Counted from the stretch's first letter, positions 44,779 through 55,221 are shown. The stretch: 64,000 nucleotides of DNA from Lachnospiraceae bacterium GAM79 (GCA_020735665.1 CP085928.1:1130001-1194000), one strand, 5' to 3'. The notes: generated from the sequence alone by a model not told the origin. Translations and numbers: made by a program.

Positions 44779-47202
44779 TTACTCAATATCAAGCAATCTT
44801 TTTACAACCTGAACACATTCTGCCGCATCCTCTGAATAACCGTCTGCATGGATCTCCTCGGCAAAGCTCTCCGTGATAACGGCTCCGCCGATAACGACCT
44901 TAATATCCAGATTTTTTTCTTTTACCAGTTCCACGACATCCACCATTTTCATCATGGTTGTTGTCATCAGTGCCGAAAGTCCGATGACCTTGGCATCATT
45001 TTCTATGGCTGCATCTACGATCACATCCGCAGGTACATCCTTTCCAAGATCGATAACCGGGAATCCGTAGTTTCGTAGCATCAAGACAACCAGATTCTTT
45101 CCAATATCATGGATATCTCCCTCTACGGTAGCAACCACGATCGCAGGCATTGCCTTTCCATCATCCTCTCGTACGATAAGTGGTGTGATCTGATTGATCG
45201 CAAGCTCCATCGTCTCTGCGCTTGCGATTAACTGTGGCAGAAAGTATTTTTTCTGTTCAAATAATTTTCCAACACGGTTAATTGCCGGAATCAGCTCATC
45301 ATCAATAATCTTCTGCGGATCTATCCCCTGTTCCAGTTCTTTTTTGACATCTTCTGAAATATTTCTTTTATTTCCTTTTACAACATCTGTGTAGATAACA
45401 CTTTTTTCTTTTTCATCCTCCTGACTGCCTCCATTCTGTACAGGTGCAGCCGTTGTGATCCCGAGAGGTTTTACATTCTGGATATACCGGATATCTCCTT
45501 CGTCTTTGTTAAGAAGCATATCCGATGCATATGCCATATTCATAAGCATAGTCTGTGACGGATTTGCAATTGCCATCGTAAGACCATTCTGGATCGCCAT
45601 CGTAAGAAAAGCTGCATTTACAAACATACGCTCCGGCAATCCAAATGAGATATTCGAAAGTCCGCATATCGTAGCAAGCCCCATATCATGACAATAACGG
45701 ATTGTTTTCAGGCAGTTGACAGCAGCAGCTTTCTCTGCTCCGACTGTTGCAACCAGACCATCGACCACAACATCCTCTTTCTGAAAGCCCATCTTATAAG
45801 CAGCATCCAGAACTGTATGTATAATGTTTTCTTTTTCATCACTGTCTTTCGGAAGTCCCTCATCAGAAAGCGGAAGCAGAATGAACATCGCACCATATTT
45901 ACTGACCAACGGAAGGATCTCCTGCATTTTTACCTTTTCCAGAGATACAGAATTCACAAGTGCACGTCCCGGATAGATACGAAGTGCCGCTTCGATAACA
46001 GCAGGGTTACTGGAATCAATACATAACGGAAGATTCACTGCCTGTGACACCTCATATACAACCCTTACCATCATTTCTTTCTCATCAATACCATTCATGC
46101 CGACATTGATATCAAGGATTGATGCACCCTTTTCCATCTGTTCTTCCGCCATCGTCATAACAGTATCGAGAACTCCCTCCCGAAGCTCTGCCTGCAGTTT
46201 CTTCTTACCGGTTGGATTGATACGTTCTCCGACCACCATAAAAGGACCATCCAGACTGATCTGTCTTGTCATGCGTTCTGATGATAGCAAACGTTCTTTC
46301 TTGTCTGATATCTCAGGAATATCCATTGTCTTTGCCATATCAGAAAGTGCTTTGATATGGGCAGGAGTTGTTCCGCAGCAGCCGCCGACCATACCGGCTC
46401 CCGCTTCTATGATCATCTTCATATCTTCTGCAAAGGTTTCCGGTGTCATGGCATATACACTTTTACCATCCACAAGTTCAGGCATACCGGCATTCGGCTT
46501 CGCAAATACGGGAACAAATGCTACCTCTTTCATGGCAGCCACAAGCTCTGTCATCTTGTCCGGTCCTGTGGAACAGTTTACACCTATCGCGTCCACGCCA
46601 AGATTCTGTAATACATTGACCGCGGTTACCGGATCCGTTCCATATAAGGTTCTTCCGTCCTCGTTAAATGTAAGGCTCGCCATGACAGGGAGATCACAGA
46701 TCTCATTTGCAGCGATCACAGCAGCTCTGGTTTCGGCAAGGCTCATCATAGTTTCTACAACCAGAAGATCACAGCCCGCCTCAACAAGAACTTTGATCTG
46801 TTCTTTATAGATATCAACCAACTCTTCAAACTGAAGTTTTCCCATCGGATATAGCATCTCACCTGTCATGGTAAGATCGCCTGCGACATAACCATGCCCG
46901 CACTCAGCAACAGCCTGCTTTGACAGAGCTACCAGATCCATATTCATCTGATAGAGATTATTCTCCAGTCCATATTCACGAAGCTTTAAACGATTACAGG
47001 TAAATGTCGGAGCATATAAGATATCTGTGCCTGCATTCAGATACGACGTCTGAAGTTCCAGCATAACTTCTTTGTGCTCCAGTATGTATTTTTCCGGACA
47101 TACACCAAGCGGCATGCCTGCATTCATCAGATTTGTTCCGGTTGCTCCATCTAAGATCAGTATTTTCTCATCGAACAGTTGTCTAAATTCGTGTTTATTC
47201 AT
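44779..47202 (-). CDS. metH: Cobalamin-dependent methionine synthase without reactivation domain
   Basis: 807 residues, against about 1200 in E. coli. A homocysteine-binding barrel with zinc ligands GVNCSTG and [11 protein letters not shown], a pterin-binding barrel ([14 protein letters not shown], in part; DINVGMNG), a cap and a B12-binding domain ([15 protein letters not shown] near 690). The chain stops where the AdoMet-binding activation domain would begin, so another protein must re-reduce the cofactor; the RACo-like gene at 27120 is a candidate. It overlaps the rnhA stop by 8 bases. Confidence 0.95.
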   Translation of the reverse strand: MNKHEFRQLFDEKILILDGATGTNLMNAGMPLGVCPEKYILEHKEVMLELQTSYLNAGTDILYAPTFTCNRLKLREYGLENNLYQMNMDLVALSKQAVAECGHGYVAGDLTMTGEMLYPMGKLQFEELVDIYKEQIKVLVEAGCDLLVVETMMSLAETRAAVIAANEICDLPVMASLTFNEDGRTLYGTDPVTAVNVLQNLGVDAIGVNCSTGPDKMTELVAAMKEVAFVPVFAKPNAGMPELVDGKSVYAMTPETFAEDMKMIIEAGAGMVGGCCGTTPAHIKALSDMAKTMDIPEISDKKERLLSSERMTRQISLDGPFMVVGERINPTGKKKLQAELREGVLDTVMTMAEEQMEKGASILDINVGMNGIDEKEMMVRVVYEVSQAVNLPLCIDSSNPAVIEAALRIYPGRALVNSVSLEKVKMQEILPLVSKYGAMFILLPLSDEGLPKDSDEKENIIHTVLDAAYKMGFQKEDVVVDGLVATVGAEKAAAVNCLKTIRYCHDMGLATICGLSNISFGLPERMFVNAAFLTMAIQNGLTMAIANPSQTMLMNMAYASDMLLNKDEGDIRYIQNVKPLGITTAAPVQNGGSQEDEKEKSVIYTDVVKGNKRNISEDVKKELEQGIDPQKIIDDELIPAINRVGKLFEQKKYFLPQLIASAETMELAINQITPLIVREDDGKAMPAIVVATVEGDIHDIGKNLVVLMLRNYGFPVIDLGKDVPADVIVDAAIENDAKVIGLSALMTTTMMKMVDVVELVKEKNLDIKVVIGGAVITESFAEEIHADGYSEDAAECVQVVKRLLDIE

Positions 47203-47680
47203 TCGTTATCACACCTTCGTCGTCTATTTTGTTATCTCCGTCTGCCGCTGTCGTTGCAAGCATATCACATCGTTCATTCATCGGATGTCCTGCATGTCCC
47301 TTTACCCAGTGAAAGGTTACTGTATGCGGTTCTTTTGCTTTTAACAGTCGTTCCCACAGATCCCGGTTCTTTACCGGTTCATTCTTGCCACGTTTCCAGC
47401 CCTTCTTGATCCAGCCCCATATCCAGCCTTCATTAAATGCCTTTACAAGATACTGGGAATCTGAATATAATTCCACATTACAGGGTTTTATCAATGCTTC
47501 TAAACCAACAATAGCTGCCATAAGCTCCATGCGGTTATTTGTAGTCTTATTATAGCCCTGTGAAAATTCCCGTTCATGGAGCGTTCCTTTTCCATCAATA
47601 AACTGGATAACCGTACCATATCCGCCCGGTCCGTCCGGATTACCTCTCGCTGCACCATCTGTATATATCTTTACATCCAT
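47195..47680 (-). CDS. rnhA: Ribonuclease HI
   Basis: 161 residues. The acidic active site is complete: Asp8 ([12 protein letters not shown]), Glu52 (NNRMELMAA), Asp74 (YSDSQY) and Asp139 (ERCDMLA). It degrades RNA in RNA-DNA hybrids. The [10 protein letters not shown]-like segment reads [11 protein letters not shown]. It is the leading gene of rnhA-metH, which overlap. Confidence 0.95.
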   Translation of the reverse strand: MDVKIYTDGAARGNPDGPGGYGTVIQFIDGKGTLHEREFSQGYNKTTNNRMELMAAIVGLEALIKPCNVELYSDSQYLVKAFNEGWIWGWIKKGWKRGKNEPVKNRDLWERLLKAKEPHTVTFHWVKGHAGHPMNERCDMLATTAADGDNKIDDEGVITNE

Positions 47681-47767
47681 TCTTTTCGCACCTCATATCC
47701 ATTCTAATTAATCCATATCCGCTTATAAATGACTGATTATCACTTTTCATCAAATGATCGGAATATT

Positions 47768-48580
47768 TTATTCTGTGCCATCACTATAACTTTCGATCAA
47801 TTCTGTAAGGAGTCTGCTCATTTTATCAGACATCTCCTTACTGCGATCCAGAATATCCTCATGCTTTAATTCAGCACCAAGTCCTGCCGCTTTATTTGAA
47901 ATTGCCGAAAAACCGGATACACGGATTCCCATATGGCAGGCCGCGATTGCCTCACATGCTGTACTCATGCCGACCGCATCTGCGCCGAGCAACTGAAACA
48001 TCCTTATCTCAGCCGGTGTTTCATATTGCGGACCGGTCGCCTGAATGTAGGTTCCTTCCACAACATGAAGTCCAATCTGCTCAAATACTTTCCTGCTTAT
48101 CTGTATTTTTTCTTTATCATATATATGGCTCATATCCGGGAATCTGACGCCAAACTCATCTATATTTCTTCCAATCAACGGAGATGGAACAAAGCTTGAT
48201 ATCTGATCCGAAATGATCATGATATCTCCCGGTGCCAGCTCTTCACTGATTCCTCCCGCCGCATTGGTAAGGATCAGCCACCGTATTCCTAGAAGCCCCA
48301 TCAGCCGGATCGGCTTCACGACATCCTGCATGGAATATCCCTCATAGTAATGAACTCTTCCCTGCATGACAACAATCGGCTTTCCACAGGAATAACCAAA
48401 TATAAACCGTCCCTTATGACCGGCAACCGTCGAAACAGGAAAACCCGGAATCTCTTTATAATAAACATACACAGGATCATCCATGGTAAATGCATCGCCC
48501 AGTCCGCTTCCAAGTACAATCCCTATCTCCGGCTTCATCTTTATTTTGTCAGTGATATAACGAACAGCCTCATCATACAT
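47768..48580 (-). CDS. punA: Purine-nucleoside phosphorylase (PNP type I)
   Basis: 270 residues. GIVLGSGLGD, PVSTVAGHKGRFIFG, MQGRVHYYEGYSM, LTNAAGGI and GPQYETPAEIR are the trimeric PNP marks; the late SGFSAISNKAAG holds the base-specificity Asn, so guanosine and inosine are the expected substrates. Start 48580 is chosen because AAGGAG lies 9 bases upstream; an ATG nine bases earlier is too close to that site. A tRNA-Ser gene with its own terminator lies upstream on the same strand. Confidence 0.94.
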   Translation of the reverse strand: MYDEAVRYITDKIKMKPEIGIVLGSGLGDAFTMDDPVYVYYKEIPGFPVSTVAGHKGRFIFGYSCGKPIVVMQGRVHYYEGYSMQDVVKPIRLMGLLGIRWLILTNAAGGISEELAPGDIMIISDQISSFVPSPLIGRNIDEFGVRFPDMSHIYDKEKIQISRKVFEQIGLHVVEGTYIQATGPQYETPAEIRMFQLLGADAVGMSTACEAIAACHMGIRVSGFSAISNKAAGLGAELKHEDILDRSKEMSDKMSRLLTELIESYSDGTE

Positions 48581-48670
48581 AAATAACATCTCCTTATCCC
48601 GGTGCTGCAGCTCACCTGTACCCAGTCTCTGAAATACATAATTCTGAGTTTTCCCATATATCCATATGGT

Positions 48671-48703
48671 AAAAAAGCTGACACCCATCTGAATGTCAGC
48701 TTA
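48671..48703 (-). terminator. Intrinsic terminator after tRNA-Ser
   Basis: On the - strand AAGCTGACA and TGTCAGCTT form a 9-bp stem with a short loop, followed by TTTTTAC. It separates the tRNA from the nucleoside phosphorylase gene. Confidence 0.88.
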
Positions 48704-48714
48704 TTTTCATAAAA

Positions 48715-48802
48715 CGGAGATAGAGAGATTTGAACTCTCGCGCCGGTTGCCCGACCTACCGCTTTTCGAGAGCGGACCCTTCAGCCACTTGGGTATATCT
48801 CC
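48715..48802 (-). tRNA. tRNA-Ser (anticodon CGA)
   Basis: 88 bases on the - strand. The acceptor arms GGAGATA and TATCTCC pair fully, with discriminator G. The anticodon stem CCGCT/AGCGG encloses loop CTCGAAA, giving CGA, which reads UCG. A long variable arm (GTCGGGCAACCGGC) is typical of tRNA-Ser, and the T arm GAGAG-TTCAAAT-CTCTC is standard. CCA is not encoded. Confidence 0.96.
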
Positions 48803-48821
48803 TTTTTCCTATGACTTTGCT

Positions 48822-48850
48822 ATAATACCATTAATACACAAAATATACAA
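48822..48850 (-). promoter_or_regulatory. Promoter for tRNA-Ser
   Basis: On the - strand TTGTAT (48850-48845), 17-base spacer, TATTAT (48827-48822), ending about 20 bases before the tRNA 5' end. Confidence 0.7.
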
Positions 48851-48916
48851 CTATTTTTTATGATACTTTCTGATGCCTTTTCACCGGGCATGGTCATACA
48901 ATGGTAACACTTAAAA

Positions 48917-50617
48917 CTAATAGTAGCAGATTACAGGCATCCCGGCATAGATATTCTCATAAATAACCGCGGCTTTCTGATATGGCAGATTAACGCAGCC
49001 ATGCGAACCGCTGGAATAATAAATGTCTCCGCCGAACTTATCACGCCATGTCGCATCATGAAGCCCGATTCCACGATTAAAAGGCATCCAGAAATTGACC
49101 TTTGTCTCATAATCCTCTCCTCTTAAAACAGAAGGTGATTCTTTATATGTGATCGAATATAACCCATCCGGTGTACCATGTCCTTTCTTTACACAACCTG
49201 TTACACAGGGAGAATCTTCAACCAATTTTCCATCTATGATCAAATATACATGCTGGTTCGACAGATCGACCTCTACATAAGAATAACCGATATCCCCGTA
49301 TTTGTTATATGCTGCTCCCGTCTGGGAAAACTCCGGTGTACGCTCCTGTGATTTCCCACTTGCAAGTGCTTCCCGCAAGCCCTTTGTCTCCGCTTCTACA
49401 TCAATTGCCCATCCATAACGATTGCCTGTTTCTTCTACATATCTTCCTGTATAAGTCTGAAAGGTTCTCGTTGTTCCGACTGTATCATATGTCTCTGCAA
49501 GCTGTCTCACATATGCCTGAACCGATTTCTTTTTGAACTTCCATTTTCCGTTATCATAATAGAGCCAGCTGCCAAATGTTGATGCATCAAGCGTCCATGA
49601 TACACGATCAATGCTGTAGTCGATCTGAACCGTAAGATATGTTTCCAGTGCTTTTTTCCGGTCTGCAATCTCCTTACTGTCTGCCGTGATCTCTGCATTC
49701 TCGTAACACGCTTCTTTATCAAGGTCTGTAGTAGCTTTCACCTGTTCAAGCGCCGTTTCTATCACTTCATGAACCTTATCTGTATCCAGATAACTGCCTT
49801 CTGTCTCTGGTATGATAACCGCCTCGCTCTTATCAACTGCTACATAGGCATTCTTTGGTTTTTCCATATTCTTTTCCTGCATACAGTCCTGATCTTTTAA
49901 AAATTGATACAGTTTTTCCTTATCATAGGTTACCTCATAACTGGTTTTATAATCTTTCCGCTTATTATTCAGATATAAAAACCACAGAAAGCCATTTTGC
50001 TTCTTCTTAATGCTTTTCTCATTGGAAACTGCCTGTATCGTCATATCGATATCTTCCGGACGGATCACAAATGATGCATGTTCTCTGCCGTTTACGCTTA
50101 AAGTATATCCACTCATATATGTATCGATCGTGTTTTTTACGGATTTTACTGTATGATAGGATACATTCTGTCCGTCAATATATGTATTCTTGTTAAAATG
50201 GAAGCTAAACCAGATCGACAATGTAAGATAACAAAGTAAAATAACTCCGCCCACAGAAATTGATATAATCGCAGCGATCTTTTTTCCTTTTTTTCGTTTA
50301 TCGATCTGTTCATAGACACTCTTATCGACAAAGACATCCGATGGTATAGCAGCAGCCGTGGCAGCAACCTCCGGCTGGTCTTTTGTTTCTATTTCTTCAG
50401 CCTCCGCCTGGTCTGTCTCTTGGTCTGCTTCAGTTTCAATCTCCATCTGCCCAGCCTCTTTGCCTGCCTCATTCTCTTCTTTGTCTGCGCTGTTTTCTGT
50501 TTGCTCTTCTTTAGTCTCTATTTGTGTTGCCTCTTTATCCGCTTCGCATTCTGTTTGTTCTGCATCTTTGACGGCTTTGCTCTCTATCTGCTCTACTTCT
50601 TTGTTTTCCTCACTCAT
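48917..50617 (-). CDS. L,D-transpeptidase (YkuD) with acidic cytoplasmic region
   Basis: 566 residues. A Glu-rich cytoplasmic N-terminus of about 95 residues with repeats of ADKE/EQTE, one membrane helix at about 113-135, a long extracellular region with two peptidoglycan-binding-type segments, and a C-terminal YkuD domain. HGTPDG and SHGCVN (Cys541, His539) supply the active site. It forms 3-3 cross-links or attaches proteins to peptidoglycan. It is the last gene of a unit with the phosphoesterase and a D,D-carboxypeptidase, which would supply its tetrapeptide substrate. Confidence 0.92.
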   Translation of the reverse strand: MSEENKEVEQIESKAVKDAEQTECEADKEATQIETKEEQTENSADKEENEAGKEAGQMEIETEADQETDQAEAEEIETKDQPEVAATAAAIPSDVFVDKSVYEQIDKRKKGKKIAAIISISVGGVILLCYLTLSIWFSFHFNKNTYIDGQNVSYHTVKSVKNTIDTYMSGYTLSVNGREHASFVIRPEDIDMTIQAVSNEKSIKKKQNGFLWFLYLNNKRKDYKTSYEVTYDKEKLYQFLKDQDCMQEKNMEKPKNAYVAVDKSEAVIIPETEGSYLDTDKVHEVIETALEQVKATTDLDKEACYENAEITADSKEIADRKKALETYLTVQIDYSIDRVSWTLDASTFGSWLYYDNGKWKFKKKSVQAYVRQLAETYDTVGTTRTFQTYTGRYVEETGNRYGWAIDVEAETKGLREALASGKSQERTPEFSQTGAAYNKYGDIGYSYVEVDLSNQHVYLIIDGKLVEDSPCVTGCVKKGHGTPDGLYSITYKESPSVLRGEDYETKVNFWMPFNRGIGLHDATWRDKFGGDIYYSSGSHGCVNLPYQKAAVIYENIYAGMPVICYY

Positions 50618-50629
50618 AATCTTCCCCTG

Positions 50630-51493
50630 TTATTCTCCTTCCAAATGGATCACGCATATCTCCGGTTTATTATTGACCCGAAACTTTAAAGTATGACCAC
50701 CAAGTCCACCTGTTAAGATCATTTTTTTATTGCGATATTCATACATACCCCGGTAATATTTCGGAAACAGCCGTACCATCGGTGATATCACTCCCCCAAA
50801 AAACGGAAGTATGATCATGCCCCCGTGTACATGACCGGATAACACCAGATCTGCTCCCCATTCCGCATAAACCGAAAAATAATCCGGGTTATGCGCAAGT
50901 AATATCGTATATGCATCCTGATGTCTCGTCGGAAGAAGCTCCACCAGATAGTCCGTCTCCATCTTCAGAAGCCGGAATCTTCTGTAATAAGCCGCATCCA
51001 TGTCAAGCCCCACCACCCGGATATTTTCAGATGTCAGAATCATTTCCTCATTTATAAGCCATTGAACATAATCCTTTGTCTGTTCATATAGATTTTCCCA
51101 GATATCTCCATACTGCTCTGTATATAAACTGGTTCGCATCTCATGATTTCCCTTTGAAATATAAACAGGGAATTCACTTCCAAGCTTTTGCAGAAGGTCT
51201 ATCGCAACACCCGAACCGACATCTTTCTTTCCGACTATAACATCTCCTGCGATCAAAACTGCATCAGGAGCAATCTTTTTTATCTCTTTTATGAGCTCCT
51301 CATTTTTATCTCCGAATTCCGCATTATGAAGATCTGCGATCATCGCAAATGTAGCAGACTTTTTGATTCTTTTATCCGTGATCGTATAATGAGATACCGA
51401 AAGCATGTGATTCTCCCGTCTGCTTTCAATCAGAACTGCGAACAGACAGATAAGCGCAAATATACAGATGATACTGATAATATTGAATAACAT
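50630..51493 (-). CDS. Membrane-anchored calcineurin-like metallophosphoesterase
   Basis: 287 residues. One N-terminal membrane helix (about 3-23) and a YkuE/YaeI-like phosphoesterase domain: ADLHNAEFG, GDVIVG, GNHEMR, AHNPDY and GHVHGG supply the two-metal site. The second motif lacks the usual paired Asp, but the first metal ligands are complete. The substrate is not known. It lies 11 bases after the D,D-carboxypeptidase gene. Confidence 0.85.
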   Translation of the reverse strand: MLFNIISIICIFALICLFAVLIESRRENHMLSVSHYTITDKRIKKSATFAMIADLHNAEFGDKNEELIKEIKKIAPDAVLIAGDVIVGKKDVGSGVAIDLLQKLGSEFPVYISKGNHEMRTSLYTEQYGDIWENLYEQTKDYVQWLINEEMILTSENIRVVGLDMDAAYYRRFRLLKMETDYLVELLPTRHQDAYTILLAHNPDYFSVYAEWGADLVLSGHVHGGMIILPFFGGVISPMVRLFPKYYRGMYEYRNKKMILTGGLGGHTLKFRVNNKPEICVIHLEGE

Positions 51494-51504
51494 TTCCTCT
51501 TCCT

Positions 51505-52821
51505 CTAGGAACGAAAGGCAAGATATAATACTTTTTTAAAACTATAGCCAAACGTCATTTTCTTTATATTTTCTGCAGCAACAATCTCAACTGAACCAAG
51601 TACACGGCCATTGATCGAATATTCCATTTTTCCAATCACGTCTCCTTTGTTGATCGGTGCTGTAAGCGTCTCTTCCTGAATCGGTGTCTTCTTCACATCA
51701 TCTGCCTTTTCTCCGCGAAGCAGAACGGATGAGAAGTCCGATGCACTTTCAATCGCCAGTTCGTCACTGATACCATTTTCTATAGAAACGCTGCGGGTGT
51801 CAAGTACATTTTCATCTTTATACAGATTGCAGTTTGCATATCCATAATCGAATAGCTTGCAGACCTCTTTATTTCTGATATCCTTTGTTTCAGCTCCCAT
51901 GATAACTGCGATCAATGTAATGCCGTTTCTGTTCGCCGTCGCCGACATACAGTATTTGGCTGTCGCCGTATATCCAGTTTTAAGCCCGGTCGCCCCAGTG
52001 TATATATTAAGGAATTTATTTGTATTAGCAAGGTCAAATCTTGACTCGCCCCTTGCGGTTTTATGTATGATCGAATCCATCCAGATACCGGAATATTTCA
52101 GGATCTCAGGATGTTCATCAATTAACTGTCTGGACATAATTGCAATGTCTCTTGCCGATGTCTCATGTCCATCTGCATCCAGTCCACAGGCATTGACAAA
52201 ATGTGTATGCTCCATTCCAAGTTCCTTTGCCCTGTCATTCATTCTCTGAACAAAGGCTTCCTCGCTTCCTGCCGTGAATTCTGCCATAGCAACTGCCGCA
52301 TCGTTTCCTGATGCAATAATGATACATTTTATCATATCTTCAACCGTCTGCTGTTCACCGGTTTCAAAGAAACATTGTGAACCACCCATAGAAGCTGCAT
52401 GTTCACTCACAGTTACAATATCAGACATCTGATAATCGCCTGCCTTCATTGCCTCAAAAACCAGAAGCAGCGTCATTACCTTTGTGACGGATGCAGGTTT
52501 CCTTGCCTCGTCTGCATTTTTCTCATATAATACCGTTCCTGTTGTTGCTTCCATAAGGATACAGAATGGTGATTCCAATTGAAGTCCGGACTGATCTGTC
52601 GCTATTTCATCTGTTGCTGTTCTATCTGTTACAGTTCCATTTGTTACGGCTTCATCTGTAAGCGGTTCTTCCTGTACGTTTTCCTCAGTTACCACCTCTG
52701 GCTCAGCAACACTATATATTACCGATCGGTCGGTATGTCCGACTACAAGTGCTATTCCAAGAACCATACCTATAAATGCTCTGCCTACCCTCTTTCCCAT
52801 TTTAACCCGTTTCAATAACAT
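51505..52821 (-). CDS. D-alanyl-D-alanine carboxypeptidase (DacF-like)
   Basis: About 438 residues. An N-terminal membrane/signal segment (AFIGMVLGIALVVG), a Thr/Asp/Glu-rich linker with short TDxxATD-like repeats, then the S11 domain with PASVTK (nucleophile Ser), SGN and KTGYT. A C-terminal PBP5-like beta domain and an amphipathic end complete the DacA/DacF plan. Start is uncertain: ATG 52821, TTG 52815 (six bases after GAGGG) and ATG 52800 are possible. It leads the unit with the phosphoesterase and L,D-transpeptidase. Confidence 0.88.
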   Translation of the reverse strand: MLLKRVKMGKRVGRAFIGMVLGIALVVGHTDRSVIYSVAEPEVVTEENVQEEPLTDEAVTNGTVTDRTATDEIATDQSGLQLESPFCILMEATTGTVLYEKNADEARKPASVTKVMTLLLVFEAMKAGDYQMSDIVTVSEHAASMGGSQCFFETGEQQTVEDMIKCIIIASGNDAAVAMAEFTAGSEEAFVQRMNDRAKELGMEHTHFVNACGLDADGHETSARDIAIMSRQLIDEHPEILKYSGIWMDSIIHKTARGESRFDLANTNKFLNIYTGATGLKTGYTATAKYCMSATANRNGITLIAVIMGAETKDIRNKEVCKLFDYGYANCNLYKDENVLDTRSVSIENGISDELAIESASDFSSVLLRGEKADDVKKTPIQEETLTAPINKGDVIGKMEYSINGRVLGSVEIVAAENIKKMTFGYSFKKVLYLAFRS

Positions 52822-53014
52822 CCCTCTAATCTGTTCATTTATACAATTTATGCTTAAAAAAATGAATAAAGAATGTTTGTGTTGATATTTTTCTTTCATA
52901 ATTAATTATATTCTGCTATAATACTACAGAATTATGCGCAATATGCGGTAATTTAATAAATAATGACACTTTCGTCATTTATTAACTGGACAAATTATAA
53001 CAGGAGGAAAATCA

Positions 53015-54043
53015 ATGAGTATGAAATTGGTTAAACGAGTACCAACCGGTGAAGAGATCAAAGAATTATATCCTCTCTCACAGGAACTCAAAGACATTAA
53101 AGCAAAACGAGACGAAGAGATCAGAAAAATTTTTACCGGAGAAGACAAGCGATTTATATTTATAATTGGTCCATGTTCCGCTGATAACGAAGATGCTGTA
53201 TGCGACTATCAGAACAGACTGGCAAAGGTTGCAGAACAGGTCAAAGATAAAATTCTTGTAATTCCACGTATATATACGAACAAACCAAGAACAACGGGTG
53301 ATGGATACAAAGGGATGTTACATCAGCCGGATCCGAATAAGGCGTCTGATATGTTAGAAGGTTTATATGCGATTCGTAAAATGCATATCCGCGCGATCAA
53401 AGAAACCGGACTCACAGCAGCAGACGAAATGCTCTATTCCGAGAACTGGCAATATGTTGACGACATCTTATCCTATGTAGCGATCGGTGCACGTTCCGTT
53501 GAGGATCAGCAGCACAGATTAACGGCAAGTGGAATGGACATTCCGGTTGGCATGAAGAATCCAACCAGTGGTGATTATACTGTTATGATGAATTCTTGTC
53601 TTGCCGGACAGCATCCGCATACTTTCTTATATTCCGGATGGGAAGCCCACACAGACGGAAACCCACTGACCCATTGTATCTTAAGAGGTGCATTAAACAA
53701 ACACGGTCGTTCCATCTCAAACTACCACTACGAAGATCTGCGTCTTTTATATGAATCATACCAGAAGTTCAATCTGGTAAATCATTCATGTATCGTTGAT
53801 GCAAATCATAACAATTCAGGCAAAAAATTCGATGAGCAGCCAAGAATCGTAAAAGAGGTTATCCACAGCCGCAATTATGATCCTGATATCAAAGAACTTG
53901 TAAAAGGTGTTATGGTTGAAAGTTATATCGAAGATGGTAATCAGCCGGTTGGCGGAGGATGCTATGGCAAATCCATCACAGACCCTTGTCTCGGATGGGA
54001 AAAGACAGAACGTCTCTTAAAAGAAGTTGCAGATCTGTTATAA
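53015..54043 (+). CDS. aroF: 3-deoxy-7-phosphoheptulonate synthase (class I)
   Basis: 342 residues. FIIGPCSADNEDAVCDYQ, PRTTGDGYKGML, SVEDQQHRLTASGMDIPVGM and DANHNNSGKK are the active-site blocks of the E. coli AroF/G/H type. It joins PEP and erythrose 4-phosphate at the entry of the shikimate pathway. AGGAGG at 53002-53007 sets the start; a TATAAT at 52917-52922 may be its -10. The type matches the Tyr/Phe-inhibited class but the effector cannot be read from sequence. It is a single gene between divergent and convergent neighbours. Confidence 0.95.
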   Translation: MSMKLVKRVPTGEEIKELYPLSQELKDIKAKRDEEIRKIFTGEDKRFIFIIGPCSADNEDAVCDYQNRLAKVAEQVKDKILVIPRIYTNKPRTTGDGYKGMLHQPDPNKASDMLEGLYAIRKMHIRAIKETGLTAADEMLYSENWQYVDDILSYVAIGARSVEDQQHRLTASGMDIPVGMKNPTSGDYTVMMNSCLAGQHPHTFLYSGWEAHTDGNPLTHCILRGALNKHGRSISNYHYEDLRLLYESYQKFNLVNHSCIVDANHNNSGKKFDEQPRIVKEVIHSRNYDPDIKELVKGVMVESYIEDGNQPVGGGCYGKSITDPCLGWEKTERLLKEVADLL

Positions 54044-54095
54044 AAAACGATAAAAGAATATGAAATTTCTTTTTAATAACAATTATATGTATGGT

Positions 54096-54137
54096 AAAAA
54101 GGAACCTGCCAAATAACAACTGGCAGGTTCCTTTTTT
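54096..54137. terminator. Bidirectional terminator between aroF and the SCP2 gene
   Basis: AAAAAGGAACCTGCCA (54096-54111), a 9-base loop, TGGCAGGTTCCTTTTTT (54121-54137). The stem is perfect and both strands end in a T-run; the last bases overlap the stop of the - strand gene. Confidence 0.93.
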
Positions 54138-54462
54138 AATCCTTTATGATGCGTGATAGAAAATTTCTACCTAACGACACATCTCCGGTAATATTCAATT
54201 TTCCGGTTGCATATGCATAAATCGGATCCATCACTCCATTTATTACTTTCTCCAGGCAGGATACTGTAACGATAAACTGAACATTTCGTTGCTTATATTC
54301 CCCCAAAGAGACCTCAAATGTATCATCTTTCAAATGAATGTAAAAATGCCCGCTATCACGTCCAATAACATCAAACTGGAAATACGTATCATCCTGTAAT
54401 CCATCTATATTCTTATGCAAGGATAATTCATTAAAATAATCAAGACATTCCCTGTATGTCAT
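54136..54462 (-). CDS. SCP2 sterol-binding-domain protein
   Basis: 108 residues. A single SCP2-like domain: DVIGRDSGHFYIHLKDD, then DPIYAYATGKLNITGD, then LSRIIKD. The fold forms a hydrophobic tunnel; in bacteria the ligand is unknown, fatty acids or acyl groups being likely. It follows the second DivIVA-like gene by 15 bases and seems co-transcribed with it. Confidence 0.8.
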   Translation of the reverse strand: MTYRECLDYFNELSLHKNIDGLQDDTYFQFDVIGRDSGHFYIHLKDDTFEVSLGEYKQRNVQFIVTVSCLEKVINGVMDPIYAYATGKLNITGDVSLGRNFLSRIIKD

Positions 54463-54477
54463 ATAAACAAACCCGCT

Positions 54478-55146
54478 TTATAAGAACTCGAAATCGTCTT
54501 CCTCGTCGCCATCACCGATCAGAACCTGATTACGCTTAACGCCTTCTTCGATTTCTCCTACAATTACTTCATCTTCTTCATCCTCTGTTACAGCACTCTT
54601 ACCTGCAAATGCCTGTGGTTTGCTTTCCTCTTTCGGTTCTTCCTTTGGCTTCATCTTTAACTTCTGAGGTTCATTTGTTGTCTGAGACTTCATCTTCAGC
54701 TTAGTAATAGGATCAGCTTCTAATGCATCCTCATTAATGGATGAAGCAGTACCTGCTGTTGCTGTTGCAACACCACCATTTGCCTTAATTTCTTCCATCT
54801 CTGCTTTTAACTTTGCAAGCTCTGCCTTTGCATTTGAAAGAACTTCATTTGCACGCTTCTTTGCATCGTTAATGATTCTGTTGGCTTCATTGTTTGCTGC
54901 ATTCTGTTCCTTTTTGGAACCCGGAGCAGCCTGCTCCAACTGTTTCTCTAATTCATAGATCTTTACGCTATTCTCTCTGAGAGAATTCTGAGCCAGTTCA
55001 TTTTCTGCTGCAGCTGCATCATATTTTGCCTGTAATGAAGCAAACTCATCCGATACTTCTCTCATAAATGAATTTACTTCATCTTTATTATAACCAAAAA
55101 GTCCCTTTTTAAAGGTCTTTTCTTCAATGCTTTCCTTTGTTAACAT
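54478..55146 (-). CDS. Second DivIVA-domain protein with acidic tail
   Basis: 222 residues. DivIVA start motifs EKTFKKGLFGYNKDEVNSFM (residues 9-28) lead into a coiled coil to about 135. The tail, unlike that of the protein at 6057, has two LKMK repeats, a Pro/Lys/Glu part and a strongly acidic end (EEDEVIVGEIEEGVK, GDGDEEDDFEFL). It is probably a membrane-curvature-associated scaffold with its own partners. A consensus promoter lies upstream. Confidence 0.88.
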   Translation of the reverse strand: MLTKESIEEKTFKKGLFGYNKDEVNSFMREVSDEFASLQAKYDAAAAENELAQNSLRENSVKIYELEKQLEQAAPGSKKEQNAANNEANRIINDAKKRANEVLSNAKAELAKLKAEMEEIKANGGVATATAGTASSINEDALEADPITKLKMKSQTTNEPQKLKMKPKEEPKEESKPQAFAGKSAVTEDEEDEVIVGEIEEGVKRNQVLIGDGDEEDDFEFL

Positions 55147-55192
55147 TATAGTGCTTCTCCTTTTCGTGTTTTTTTAACATAACCTAAACTTA

Positions 55193-55221
55193 ATTATATT
55201 AATTCTTTGTATGTTTTTCAA
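55193..55221 (-). promoter_or_regulatory. Promoter for the second DivIVA gene
   Basis: On the - strand TTGAAA (55221-55216), 17-base spacer, TATAAT (55198-55193). Confidence 0.85.

Noticed and set aside
46097-46810. 237-codon open frame on the + strand inside metH
   Set aside because: It lies antisense to a well-supported gene, has no ribosome binding site and reads as Ser/Ile/Arg-rich sequence with no recognisable domain.
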